Below the pieces are notes generated by a model, which ran no database searches, was not told where the DNA came from, and saw only the letters and a program-made list of their open reading frames with translations. A stretch of 64,000 bases of DNA from JBBRDU01 sp038230335 (GTDB lineage: Bacteria; Verrucomicrobiota; Verrucomicrobiia; Chthoniobacterales; UBA10450), in the NCBI GenBank assembly GCA_038230335.1, contig JBBRNL010000005.1:272087-336086 (forward strand). Reading direction: 5' to 3'. The translations under genes and the position numbers were made by a program. Every line of letters starts with the position of its first letter. Within the stretch, counting starts at the first letter, position 1. Positions 52,074 through 61,257 of this stretch are shown here, piece after piece.

Positions 52074-53662
52074 AGCTGGATGACTTGCGCGGAGTGGATG
52101 TCCTCGCTGGCCGCGATGGCGGCAAGTAATTCCGTCGTCGGAGTCGTATCGAGATTGAGAACAGTCAGGGCGGTGCCGCCTTCCTGGTTTCGACTGAGTG
52201 ACATGGTGGCGATGTTCACATCGTGTTCGCCTAACAATGTCCCGATGCGGCCGACCATGCCGGGGCGATCCGCATTTTCCAGCACGAGCACGACGCCATG
52301 GGGCCGGGCCTCGACCGGGCGGCTGTTCACACTCACTATGCGTGGGGTCGCACCAAAGAACGCTCCGCCGACGGAGACGGCTTTGCCTTCGGTCGCCGCA
52401 GAAAGCTCGAGCATGTCGGTGTAGTCGCCGGCCGCGCTGAGCCGGGTCTCAGTCACAGTCAAACCGAGGCTCTCTGCGAAAGCGGGAGCGTTTACTTCGT
52501 TGATCTCCATGCCGCCGGCGGTTTGCAGAAATCCCTTCAAGACCGCGCGGGTGATTGCGGTCGTATCCACTTCGTTCACTTTGCCGCTGTAATTGACGTT
52601 CAACGTTTCAACCCGTTTGGGCGCGATTTGGGAAAGGAATCGCCCGAGTTTTTCGCCAAAGCGCAGATGTGGCCCGATGACCGCCAGCGTTTTAGCATCG
52701 AGGTTTGGCATGTTGATGGCATTGCGGATTGTCCCCTCGAGGAGGACGGCCCGGACCGATTGCGCAATCTCGATTCCCACGCTCTCCTGCGCTTCCGCGG
52801 TGGAAGCCCCGAGGTGAGGAGTGAGCACCAGATTGGGCGCGCCGCGCAAAATCGAATCGGCCGGCAGCGGTTCCTGTTCGAAAACATCGAGAGCCGCCGC
52901 GGCCACGTGGCCGCGCTTGAGCGCATCGGCGAGCGCTGCTTCTTCGATCAATCCGCCGCGGGCGCAATTAATAATGCGGACACCGGCTCGCGTCTTGCCT
53001 AAACGCGCGGCGTCGAGCAGGTGATGCGTTTCCGGGGTGAGCGGTGTATGCAGCGAAATAAAATCGGCGCTGGCGAGCAGATCATCGAGCTCCTCCACGA
53101 GCTCGACCTGGAGACTGCGCGCCCGGGTGGCTGATAAATAGGGGTCAAAAGAAACGACCCGCATGCCGAAAGCAATGGCGCGCCGGCTTAACTCACTCCC
53201 GATTCGGCCCATCCCGATGACGCCAAGTGTCTTGTTGTAGAGTTCCACGCCCTGGAAGTCTTTCCGATTCCAGCTTCCGGTCCGGACACTGGCATCGGCC
53301 TGGGGAATCTTGCGCGCGACGGAGAGCAGCAGAGAAAAGGCGTGTTCGGCGGTGGAGACAGTGTTTCCGCCCGGCGCATTGAGGACGACAATGCCGCGGC
53401 GAGTGGCCGTTTCGACATCGACGTTATCGACGCCGACGCCGGCGCGCCCGATCGCGCGCAAAGATTTTCCGGCCTGTAGAAGCGCCGCTGTGATTTTCGT
53501 TTCACTACGTACGACGATGGCGTCGATATCGGGAATGATCTGTAGCAGCTCCGGTTCGCTCAGCCCCGTTTTGACAATGACGTCGAGGGCATTGTCACGC
53601 GACAGTTCTTCAACTCCGCGGAGAGAGATGGGATCGGCGATAAGGACTTTGGGCCGGCTCAT
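52070..53662 (-). CDS. serA: D-3-phosphoglycerate dehydrogenase
   Basis: 530 residues from ATG at 53662 (MSRPKVLIADPISLRGVEEL); an upstream frame to 53710 lies in intergenic repeat. NAD motif GVIGMGRIGSELSRRA, active-site regions AIGRAGVGVDNVDV and PHLGASTAEAQ; the C-terminal ASB (ANLDAK.. in an INMPNLDAK segment) and ACT domain (VVLVLENADRPGMVGRIGTL) make it the long SerA type. It starts phosphoserine synthesis. Confidence 0.96.
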   Translation of the reverse strand: MSRPKVLIADPISLRGVEELSRDNALDVIVKTGLSEPELLQIIPDIDAIVVRSETKITAALLQAGKSLRAIGRAGVGVDNVDVETATRRGIVVLNAPGGNTVSTAEHAFSLLLSVARKIPQADASVRTGSWNRKDFQGVELYNKTLGVIGMGRIGSELSRRAIAFGMRVVSFDPYLSATRARSLQVELVEELDDLLASADFISLHTPLTPETHHLLDAARLGKTRAGVRIINCARGGLIEEAALADALKRGHVAAAALDVFEQEPLPADSILRGAPNLVLTPHLGASTAEAQESVGIEIAQSVRAVLLEGTIRNAINMPNLDAKTLAVIGPHLRFGEKLGRFLSQIAPKRVETLNVNYSGKVNEVDTTAITRAVLKGFLQTAGGMEINEVNAPAFAESLGLTVTETRLSAAGDYTDMLELSAATEGKAVSVGGAFFGATPRIVSVNSRPVEARPHGVVLVLENADRPGMVGRIGTLLGEHDVNIATMSLSRNQEGGTALTVLNLDTTPTTELLAAIAASEDIHSAQVIQL

Positions 53663-53673
53663 AAGGCGGAAGC

Positions 53674-53716
53674 AACGCCCAACGTTCAACGGGCAACGCC
53701 CCACGTCCAACGCTCA
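53674..53716. repeat. Degenerate (G)CCAACG-type intergenic repeat
   Basis: About six short units (CCAACGTT, CAACGGG, CAACGCC, CCACGTC, CAACGCT..) read in this orientation, upstream of serA. The reverse complement resembles strings at 46123-46150 and 40451-40467. Confidence 0.5.
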
Positions 53717-53736
53717 ATTGTGCAGCCGACCGAGGT

Positions 53737-55590
53737 CTAGCCAAAAATCACGAGCTGAATCGATTCTGGTAATTGCTGGGCGACATTGGTGACGACGCTG
53801 CCTCCCAGGAGTTTGGCCAGCGCACTACGCTGGGATGCGCCGATGATCAGGTAATCGACTCCGAGGGTGGCGGCAAGATCGAGGATGGTCGCGGCGGCGT
53901 CTTCACTCACTGCGTAAACGGGGAGAACCGAGACGTTTCGTTGTGCGCCGATGGTCATCATGGTGGACATGATCGCCTGTGCCTCCGGGTCATCCTGCCA
54001 TTTGGAGCGGCCTAATCGAGCCGCCGTGTAATAGACCGCGATTTCTTTGACAAAAAGCACGCACAGAGTGGCCTTGCGCAGCTGCGCCTCGTCCATGGCG
54101 AAGCTTAGGACGGACGTAATTCCACGCGCCGCCACCATGATTTTCTGTCCCTCTCCGATGCGCGGTTGCAGGGTGGCGACCAGATCGGGAGATACCATTT
54201 CGGCGACCTGGCGGCTGACCGTCATTGTCGTTAGGCCAGAGCGTTTTTGGGTCCACGCGCGCAGGGCCAGACCAATGCCCAGGACACAAATAACAAAGAA
54301 AAGAGCGTGCGGCTTGGTCCAGGCCAGGGTCAGCTCCACGCAAAAAAGAATGACGAAGGTGAAACCGAACAGGACGCGGTCATGCATCTTGACGGGTAGA
54401 GCAAAGTTAAAGGCGCACGATCCCAGATTGACGGTGATGGCACCGACCACACCGATGGCATAGAGCCCGGCCAGCGCGGTGAAATCGTGGGTCGTAATGA
54501 TCACAACGACCGGCAGCCCGACGGCGATGAGGAGCGGGATATGAGGGACGCCGTGACGATTGAGTTTAGTGAACTGCGGCGGCATCTCGCGGTCGCGCGC
54601 CATCATGTAAAGCAGACCGATCATGGCGACGATGGCGGTGTTGGCCGCGCTCAGGAGCAGAAGGAAGAAAACGATTCCGACGATCCAGCCGAAAGCCTGT
54701 CCAGCGGCCGGCCCGAAGCTCAGTGAGCCGAAGTGTTCGCCTAAAAATCGGAGGGTGTCCTCATAACGCAGGGCCAGCGCCTCACGCATTGTATGCGTGC
54801 CGTCGGCAAGGTGAACGGTTTCATCCGGATTAATCGAGAGCATCGCCCAACCGAGCAGCGCAGTGCCGAGGACGACTTCAATTGCGACGGGCCAGATCGC
54901 CCGGGCCGATTCACGGCCCACCTTGGGCTGGGCGATGCTCGAGCCGGGATCGAGTTTCATCACGCCAGTCAGATTGGCGATCGCTTCTACTCCGCTCAGC
55001 GCGAGAATCACGCCGACGAACTGCACCCAGAGTATTTCCACACTCTGGTGTGGGCGTTCCAGATAATGCGTCGTGAGATGCGGCGCGGTCACCGCAATCA
55101 GCAGAATCACCACGATGATGGTGGGGACGGCCAGAACGACCGCGAGGCTACCGCTATGTTTGGGGCCGAAGAAGTTGATGCAACCCATGACCAGCAGGAC
55201 AGCGATGGTCGATAGAATGATGTGTTCCTTGAGAAGCGGGACGCTGAAATAACTGAGCGCGGACCAGCCGCTTAATGCCGCTGTGACGGTCAGATCCGCC
55301 ACCAGCAACAACGCGCCCACCACTGCAAGTAATCGTCCTTGCGAACGCGCGGCCGAATAAACACCGCCGCCCTCCGGGAAATAGCGGCAGATCACCGCAT
55401 AATTAATTCCGACCAACCCGGTCAGCACGCAGACTGCCAGGATGATGGGAAACGAGGAGAAGCCGGCGGCGAGAAAGGCCAGTCCAATGACGTAGGCCTT
55501 GCTTGTGCCCCAGTCGCCGTAAAGGAGCGCAGCCGCGCGTTTCCAATCGACATTACGTGGCCGATGCACGCCTGACGAAATATCTGCCAT
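53737..55590 (-). CDS. APC-family amino-acid permease with C-terminal universal-stress domain
   Basis: 617 residues. Residues about 15-440 have eleven to twelve hydrophobic segments with APC-type YGDWGTSKAYVIGLAFLAAG at the start and FVGVILALSGVEAIANLTGV in the middle. The last ~150 residues form a cytoplasmic USP domain (GQKIMVAARGITSVLSFAMD, DYLIIGASQRSALAKLLGG, VTNVAQQLPESIQLVIF) with the G-x2-G nucleotide-loop pattern. Transport substrate unknown; the USP domain may gate it. Confidence 0.88.
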   Translation of the reverse strand: MADISSGVHRPRNVDWKRAAALLYGDWGTSKAYVIGLAFLAAGFSSFPIILAVCVLTGLVGINYAVICRYFPEGGGVYSAARSQGRLLAVVGALLLVADLTVTAALSGWSALSYFSVPLLKEHIILSTIAVLLVMGCINFFGPKHSGSLAVVLAVPTIIVVILLIAVTAPHLTTHYLERPHQSVEILWVQFVGVILALSGVEAIANLTGVMKLDPGSSIAQPKVGRESARAIWPVAIEVVLGTALLGWAMLSINPDETVHLADGTHTMREALALRYEDTLRFLGEHFGSLSFGPAAGQAFGWIVGIVFFLLLLSAANTAIVAMIGLLYMMARDREMPPQFTKLNRHGVPHIPLLIAVGLPVVVIITTHDFTALAGLYAIGVVGAITVNLGSCAFNFALPVKMHDRVLFGFTFVILFCVELTLAWTKPHALFFVICVLGIGLALRAWTQKRSGLTTMTVSRQVAEMVSPDLVATLQPRIGEGQKIMVAARGITSVLSFAMDEAQLRKATLCVLFVKEIAVYYTAARLGRSKWQDDPEAQAIMSTMMTIGAQRNVSVLPVYAVSEDAAATILDLAATLGVDYLIIGASQRSALAKLLGGSVVTNVAQQLPESIQLVIFG

Positions 55591-55643
55591 GGCTACGGTA
55601 TTTTGCTATTCATGGTCCGCCTGGAGCGCAGCATTTCGAGGGA

Positions 55644-56732
55644 CTACCGTGCTTGCAAATGTACGGCAACCTCTATCTCTGCCGTCTGTGGAAACATATC
55701 GAGCGGTGTGACCGATTCGACCGTGAATCTTTCCTCCATCTCGTTCAAGTCCCGGGCGAGAGTGGCTGGGTTGCAGGAAACGTAGAAAAACGTCCCGGGA
55801 ACGAGAGCCATGATGGTGCGGCGCATTGCTTCGCTCAGCCCGGTGGAAGGAGGATCGGCGATGAGGGTGATTTTGTGCCGGTCTGTGGGGACAGCTGATT
55901 CGTTGGAGGCAAGCGCTCCAGTCTGAAGATCGGCCAGCACGCGGTCTATGTCTGCGGCCATGTACGTTTCCTTCTCGCTCACGTTCTTTTGTGCTTCCTG
56001 AATGGCGAATCTGTCCCAATCGATCCCAATCACGCGCTTGAATATATCCAGCAGAGCCTTTGAAAAAAATCCGGCGCCGCAGTAAGCGTCGATCAAGAGT
56101 TCCTGGTTCGATGGAATATTTTGCCGGATAAGATCGCGCAATGCGGTTGCGACCGTGTCGTTAGCCTGGGCGAAAATACGCGGGCCCGAGGGATCGGCCC
56201 GCAAGGTGAAGTGACCATCGCGCGGGCGCGCGCGGCGAAGTTCGCCGAGGGCGCGATTCACTTCGTCCATGGCAATCGGACACCGCTCTATTTCGATGAG
56301 GCGGTGGGAGTCGCGCCGGAAAAAGCCGACGACGCCGGCTTCGACGTGAACGGTGATGCGATTGCGGTAGGCGTATGCGAGAGGAGAGGCAATGATGGGG
56401 CGCATCGGAATATCGCGCATCTTTCCGATGCGTTGAAGGACATCGCGAACCTGCCGCCATTTGATGGCGAGCTGATGTTCGTAGTCCATGTGTTGATAAC
56501 TGCAACCGCCGCAGCGCCCGAAGTAGGGGCATTCGGGTGTGACCCGATGGGGCGAAGGATCGATGACGGTGAGGACCTCCGCTTCGGCGAATTTCTTCTT
56601 CTCCCGCACGACCTCGGCCGAGATTCTTTCGCCGTCGATGGTGAAGGGGACGAACACGGCCTTGCCGCTCTCCCGGGCGACGCCTTTGCCGCCGAAAGCG
56701 ATGTCTTGGATTTCTAGCTCAACTCTGCGCAA
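55644..56732 (-). CDS. TrmA/RlmD-type RNA (uracil-C5)-methyltransferase
   Basis: 362 residues from a TTG start. An N-terminal TRAM-like beta region (ELEIQDIAFGGKGVARESGK), four-cysteine iron-sulfur motif in CPYFGRCGGCSYQHMDYEHQ, SAM binding (LLIDAYCGAGFFSKALLD) and catalytic FYVSCNPATLARDL at the C-terminus. It methylates a uridine in rRNA or tRNA; which one cannot be told. The length is on the short side. Confidence 0.9.
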   Translation of the reverse strand: MRRVELEIQDIAFGGKGVARESGKAVFVPFTIDGERISAEVVREKKKFAEAEVLTVIDPSPHRVTPECPYFGRCGGCSYQHMDYEHQLAIKWRQVRDVLQRIGKMRDIPMRPIIASPLAYAYRNRITVHVEAGVVGFFRRDSHRLIEIERCPIAMDEVNRALGELRRARPRDGHFTLRADPSGPRIFAQANDTVATALRDLIRQNIPSNQELLIDAYCGAGFFSKALLDIFKRVIGIDWDRFAIQEAQKNVSEKETYMAADIDRVLADLQTGALASNESAVPTDRHKITLIADPPSTGLSEAMRRTIMALVPGTFFYVSCNPATLARDLNEMEERFTVESVTPLDMFPQTAEIEVAVHLQAR

Positions 56733-56882
56733 GTGAAGAGCATGGCGAAGCGAGCAAACACCGCCAGTAAAAATCCCTGCGGTTATAGTCCTCCACCTCG
56801 GAATGACGCCAGGCGCCGGGCCAGGCGAAGCGGCCGCCCCACCACTCGTAACTGCGTTCCAACCGGGGCCGACGTGCGCCGA

Positions 56883-57287
56883 TCAATAATCTCGCACGTA
56901 ATTATACTTCGACTCGTTGCCGAGTTCGGGTGGGAATTCGGAGTAACCCGCGTGAATCCAGGGAATGTCGCTTGGTAAAACCGGATAATAGCTCGCTCGC
57001 CACGCAGGGAACGGCCAGGTCAGGATCTCGAACAAACCGGCACCGTGGCGCACAGCCGTGCGTCCCAAGGCTCGCACCACCCCGTATCCAGCGGCCGCCG
57101 AGTTACCTTCCTGCTTGTTGATCGTGGCAATCGTGACCGTGATCTCGGCCGGGGCGAGGAAGAGATTGGAAATACCTCGGCCTAGTTTGCGCGTGGGACC
57201 GTAGTCGTTAGAGGGTGGATCCTGAATGTCGGCGCAGGCGAAGCGCACCGCCCCGAGTAGTAAAACTAGCATGACGAGCTTTTTCAT
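56883..57287 (-). CDS. TIGR04073-like exosortase-system-associated exported protein
   Basis: 134 residues with signal peptide (KLVMLVLLLGAVRFACA). Core RKLGRGISNLFLAPAEITVT and the GYGVVRALGRTAVRHGAGLF, EILTWPFP pattern match my memory of the TIGR04073 family, which co-occurs with exosortase in Verrucomicrobia and others. Function unknown. Confidence 0.65.
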   Translation of the reverse strand: MKKLVMLVLLLGAVRFACADIQDPPSNDYGPTRKLGRGISNLFLAPAEITVTIATINKQEGNSAAAGYGVVRALGRTAVRHGAGLFEILTWPFPAWRASYYPVLPSDIPWIHAGYSEFPPELGNESKYNYVRDY

Positions 57288-57332
57288 GGCCGCTCTAATT
57301 TATTAGGTAGTCAGGAGGACAAAGGCAACACT

Positions 57333-58268
57333 TCATTTTCGGCCGGGCGAGGCCGCGCGCTTGTGGGTCGCGATCAATGAAGCGCTAATGGTGACGAACA
57401 GGACCATGACGATGATGGCGAGGGAGAGCCAATTCGGCACGGGGAAATGATCCGCGATGATCATTTTTACGCCAACGAAGGCGAGCAGAACAGCGAGGCC
57501 GCTGCGGAGATAGATGAAGCGATCGATTAATTTGGCGAGAAGGAAATAGAGAGATCTCAATCCCAGGATAGCGCATATATTCGAAGTATAAATAATGAAC
57601 GTGTCGCGCGTGATGGCGAAGACGGCCGGAATTGAATCGACCGCGAAAACGAGATCCATTACGTCGATCACGATGAGGACGAGGGCGAGGGGGGTCAGCA
57701 TCCAGCGGCCGTCCACGGTGGCCGTGAAATCTTCGCCTTGGAAATCGTCCGTCACCCGGACGCTTCTTCGGCAAAATCGCATGATCCATGAATTGCCAAA
57801 CTCCTTCTCGTCTTGTTTTCCGAAAAACATCCGCCAGGCGCTGACCAGAAGGAAGGCGCCAAAGATATAAAGGACGAAGTCGAACCGCTCGACCAGGGCC
57901 ACACCGAGCCAGATCATGACGCCGCGCATGACGAGCGCTCCGAGGATTCCCCAGACGAGCGCGCGATGCTGGGCGCGCGGGGGAACGCGAAAGTAAGCGA
58001 AGATCAGAACGAAAACGAAGATGTTGTCGACGCTGAGGGAGTATTCGATGAGATAGCCGGTCAGAAATTCGAGTCCCTTTTCCGGACCGCGCAGTTTCCA
58101 GACAACCACGTTGAACATGAGGGAGAGAACGATCCAAATGGCGCTGCGCCGGGCGGCCGCGCGGATGCTCAACTCGCGGTCGCGACGCTTGAACTGAGCA
58201 AGATCCACGATCAGCGCCGCAAAAACGCCGATGTGGAACAGGATCCAGAACCAAATGCTCGTTCCCAC
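57333..58268 (-). CDS. TerC/Alx-family integral membrane protein
   Basis: 311 residues with about nine helices. EYSLSVDNIFVFVLIF with acidic residues in the membrane, and VDVMDLVFAVDSIPAVFAIT, are TerC signatures (paired aspartates). Family members export Mn or help metallate secreted proteins and confer tellurite resistance. No yybP-ykoY riboswitch is apparent in the 106-bp upstream gap. Confidence 0.93.
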   Translation of the reverse strand: MGTSIWFWILFHIGVFAALIVDLAQFKRRDRELSIRAAARRSAIWIVLSLMFNVVVWKLRGPEKGLEFLTGYLIEYSLSVDNIFVFVLIFAYFRVPPRAQHRALVWGILGALVMRGVMIWLGVALVERFDFVLYIFGAFLLVSAWRMFFGKQDEKEFGNSWIMRFCRRSVRVTDDFQGEDFTATVDGRWMLTPLALVLIVIDVMDLVFAVDSIPAVFAITRDTFIIYTSNICAILGLRSLYFLLAKLIDRFIYLRSGLAVLLAFVGVKMIIADHFPVPNWLSLAIIVMVLFVTISASLIATHKRAASPGRK

Positions 58269-58374
58269 GGGGCGCTACCGTTTCACGGCATGGCCTCTAT
58301 CGCAATCGTAAACGCCCCGTTATGAGACTTTTCTCTCGCGCAGTGGAAGGTTCGACGTAGTTTGTCCGTTCGCA

Positions 58375-60258
58375 ATGGATGCCGAACTGGAAAAACTCGT
58401 CGAATCAGGAAAATTAACGTCCAAAGCCGCGGAGAAGCTGGATCAACTAACGCCGGGAACCTATTGCCTGCATAAGAGCTGGGGCTTCGGCCGGATTGCT
58501 GAGTGGAACCTGCTCCTAAACCAGATTGCGATCCATTTTCCGGGAAAAAAAGCGCACCCGATGCAGCTGCAATATGCGGCTGATAACCTGACTGTGATAC
58601 CGCCGGACCATTTCCTGGCGCGTAAGGCGACCGACGTTGCCGCCATCAAGAAACTGGCCAAGGAAGATCCGGCCGCCCTGGTCCGCAATATCCTGGAGAG
58701 CCTGGCGGGCGAGGCCACGGTCCAGCAAATGAGCGACTGGCTGGTCGGCGATGTCTTTGAAGAAGCGGCTTGGAAGCGCTGGTGGGAGTCCACCAAAAAA
58801 GTACTGAAAAAGGAGGGACACTTTTCAGTCCCGGCCAAGAAGAATGAGCCGGTTCAGTTGCGGCTCAGCCCTGTCTCGTACGGCGACGAGTTGCTGACTG
58901 TTTTCAATCAGGCCCGCCAGTCCAAAGATCAGGCCGCGGCGCTCGATCAAATCGTGAAATTCCACGACCAATTCAAGGACCCGGAAAAGCAATTACAACC
59001 GGTGGTGGTGGCGATCGAGCAAACGGCCATGCGAAATCAGAAATTGCATCCCGCTCTTTCTTTTGAGTTGATCCTGGGGCGGGATGATCTGCTCGAACGC
59101 GTTCCGCAACTGCGCACCACCATCATTGGCCTGACGCTGCACAAGTTAATTACGGACGAGGAGCCCCGGCTCATGGCGATTTTGCCGAAGATGCCCTCGG
59201 CCAAGGAGCGACGCGTCCTGCAGGCCATGCCTGCGGCGCTCGGTCCGCGCTGGACGCAGCTGGCCCTGCGTCTGATGCAAGGCAACCAGCCGCGCATGGT
59301 CGGCCAGATCGCCCGGGTTTTTGCGGAAGCCGGCCAGCCAGGCGAATTGCACGAGGCCTTCGACCGGAGCATTCGCGAACATTCGGCCACCAGTGAAATG
59401 TTGATCTGGCTGATCAAAGGTCGCGACAGCGAATGGGAGAATCTGATTAATCCGGAGTTGCTGGCGGCGATTCTGTCCGCGGTGGAGCGGGATCAGCACC
59501 GGGAAACGACGCGTGGGAGCAGATTGCGCGACCTCCTGATCGAGGACCGCGAGTTGATGTCCGACATGTTTGCGAAATCGGAAGTGGGAGTGGCGCGGGA
59601 CGCGATGCGACGACTGATGCTCACGCCGGTGCTGGATGAATTGACCAAGCGCTCGCTCCTGGCGCGCCTTGTTAAAATTTATCCCGAGCTGGAGAGCATG
59701 ATCACGGGCGGCCAGGCGGATGAAACAAGCGCACCTCTCGTTGTTTCGTGGAGCAGCCTGGACAAGCGCAAAGCGGAATACGAGGTGCTCGTGAACAAGA
59801 AGATCCCAGAGAACAGCAAGGAAATCGGGGTTGCGCGTTCCTATGGTGACCTGCGCGAAAATTTTGAATTTAAAGCGGCCAAGGAAATGCAGGCGGTGCT
59901 GATGCGCCGCAAATCCGAACTGGAAGCGGCGCTACATCGCGCCCATGGGACTTCCTTCGAGAATCCGGATACGTCGCGCGTCTCCATCGGGACGATCGTG
60001 AAACTGCGCGATGAAGAATCAGGCAAAGAAGAGACTTACACGATCCTGGGTGCGTGGGACGGTGATCCCGATCGCAATATCATTTCGTATCAGGCAGCTA
60101 TTGGGCAGGCGCTGCTCGGCCACAAAGTGGGTGAAACTGTTCCGATTGGAACGGATGGCGCGGGCCAGCGGTTCGTTATTCTCGCGATCGATCCCGCCCC
60201 GGTTGACGTGCCCGTGGCTAATCCTGACTTGGTTGAAGTAGGGGCGTCGGTTGAGTAG
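58375..60258 (+). CDS. greA: PVC-type long GreA/GreB transcript cleavage factor
   Basis: 627 residues, four times a standard GreA (about 158). Residues about 25-80 resemble a CarD/Tudor-like RNA-polymerase-contact fold (LHKSWGFGRIAEWNLLLNQI). About 100-440 are alpha-helical with no named family. The C-terminal 160 residues are GreA: coiled coil with the acidic tip IGVARSYGDLRENFEFKAAK (the D..E pair that reactivates RNA polymerase), and an FKBP-like end (IGTIVKLRDEESGKEETYTI, LLGHKVGETVPI). Large GreA proteins are known from Chlamydiae. It probably acts as an elongation factor. Confidence 0.88.
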   Translation: MDAELEKLVESGKLTSKAAEKLDQLTPGTYCLHKSWGFGRIAEWNLLLNQIAIHFPGKKAHPMQLQYAADNLTVIPPDHFLARKATDVAAIKKLAKEDPAALVRNILESLAGEATVQQMSDWLVGDVFEEAAWKRWWESTKKVLKKEGHFSVPAKKNEPVQLRLSPVSYGDELLTVFNQARQSKDQAAALDQIVKFHDQFKDPEKQLQPVVVAIEQTAMRNQKLHPALSFELILGRDDLLERVPQLRTTIIGLTLHKLITDEEPRLMAILPKMPSAKERRVLQAMPAALGPRWTQLALRLMQGNQPRMVGQIARVFAEAGQPGELHEAFDRSIREHSATSEMLIWLIKGRDSEWENLINPELLAAILSAVERDQHRETTRGSRLRDLLIEDRELMSDMFAKSEVGVARDAMRRLMLTPVLDELTKRSLLARLVKIYPELESMITGGQADETSAPLVVSWSSLDKRKAEYEVLVNKKIPENSKEIGVARSYGDLRENFEFKAAKEMQAVLMRRKSELEAALHRAHGTSFENPDTSRVSIGTIVKLRDEESGKEETYTILGAWDGDPDRNIISYQAAIGQALLGHKVGETVPIGTDGAGQRFVILAIDPAPVDVPVANPDLVEVGASVE

Positions 60259-60460
60259 TGGGTAATAACGGCACGTCATCACGTTTCCGGCTCGTGACGG
60301 ACAGGAGCATCCAGATGAGCCCAACCGTGAGCAGGGCAATCATCGCGATGATCGCGAATTGTTTCGCGTGCCAGTGAGGGAAAACTGTTTTGGTGGCAAA
60401 AAGGCCGGCTCCGAAAATCAGGGCGGCGGCCACAACCAGGTAAATCGTGCCGATGTTCAT
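60218..60460 (-). CDS. Small two-helix membrane protein
   Basis: 80 residues, MNIGTIYLVVAAALIFGAGL and FAIIAMIALLTVGLIWMLLS. Its 3' part overlaps the end of greA by 41 bp on the opposite strand. No family recognised. Confidence 0.55.
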   Translation of the reverse strand: MNIGTIYLVVAAALIFGAGLFATKTVFPHWHAKQFAIIAMIALLTVGLIWMLLSVTSRKRDDVPLLPTTQPTPLLQPSQD

Positions 60461-60478
60461 GCCGGGCAGCGAAGCGCG

Positions 60479-60670
60479 TCAGTGTCGAAACGTGGCGGCG
60501 AGCGTCCAACCGACAAACACGACGATGGCCACGGCCACAATAATCAGGATGCCGCGAAGCAGCGGCGGCATCTGCCGGCGGCGCCAGACCACCGTGAGAA
60601 ATCCGAAGGCAGTCAGACCGGCGAGGAATAAGAGAACGATCGGGAGCATGTCGGGGGATACTGATTTCAT
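60479..60670 (-). CDS. Small membrane protein
   Basis: 63 residues from ATG at 60670: MKSVSPDMLPIVLLFLAGLT, then a second helix ILIIVAVAIVVFVGWTLAA. 18 bp before the other small membrane gene and divergent from the DUF1761 gene across 37 bp. Confidence 0.55.
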   Translation of the reverse strand: MKSVSPDMLPIVLLFLAGLTAFGFLTVVWRRRQMPPLLRGILIIVAVAIVVFVGWTLAATFRH

Positions 60671-60707
60671 CTTGCCTAAACGGCAAGCGTTTACCGATGA
60701 TGGAGCG

Positions 60708-61163
60708 ATGAACGGTCGCATTAATCATCTCGCGGTCTGGCTTCTCGTTATCGTGCATCAACTCGTCGGCTTCGGCTGGTACACCGTCTTTGATAATGTC
60801 TGGTTAAATCTGCATGCCAAGACCATGTCCGATATCGACAATCCGCACGATGTGACGCCTTACCTTGCCGCGATTGTCACATCGATCGTGGTAAACTATG
60901 CGCTGGCCTGGCTCATTTCCCGACTGAAGGCGACGAGCGCTCTGTGTGGATTGAAAATCGCGCTGCTGTGCTGGTTCTCGTTCTTGTTTGTTGAGCACGC
61001 GACCGTCTCGGTTTTCTCATCTTTCGGGACAAATCCGTGGCCTCTTATCTTCCTCGATATGGGCCGGGCATTCCTGGCCTTTGCCATTAGCGGATTGGTC
61101 CTGGGCGCATGGCCGAAGAAGGGTGGGGAGGCGACCGCCATGGAGATCTCGCCTTCGCCCTGA
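60708..61163 (+). CDS. DUF1761-like four-helix membrane protein
   Basis: 151 residues from ATG at 60708; a longer frame (to 60447) crosses the small minus genes. INHLAVWLLVIVHQLVGFGW, AAIVTSIVVNYALAWLIS, ALLCWFSFLFVEHATVSV and FLAFAISGLVLGAW are its helices; the pattern fits DUF1761. Function unknown. Confidence 0.75.
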   Translation: MNGRINHLAVWLLVIVHQLVGFGWYTVFDNVWLNLHAKTMSDIDNPHDVTPYLAAIVTSIVVNYALAWLISRLKATSALCGLKIALLCWFSFLFVEHATVSVFSSFGTNPWPLIFLDMGRAFLAFAISGLVLGAWPKKGGEATAMEISPSP

Positions 61164-61168
61164 GGTGG

Positions 61169-61188
61169 GGCGGTTCACCCGAACCGCC
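61169..61188 (+). terminator. Hairpin after the DUF1761 gene
   Basis: 8-bp stem GGCGGTTC (61169-61176) / GAACCGCC (61181-61188) with 4-base loop, just after the stop. No T-run follows, so termination is uncertain. Confidence 0.35.
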
Positions 61189-61257
61189 TGGGCGGTTTAG
61201 GTCAATCGCCCCTACTGTATATCTAGAGGCGGCGACACCGCCCGTTTCCATGACACA

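Noticed and set aside
58269..58374. yybP-ykoY manganese riboswitch before terC
   Set aside because: The gap is only 106 bp, shared with divergent greA, and I see no matching conserved loops.
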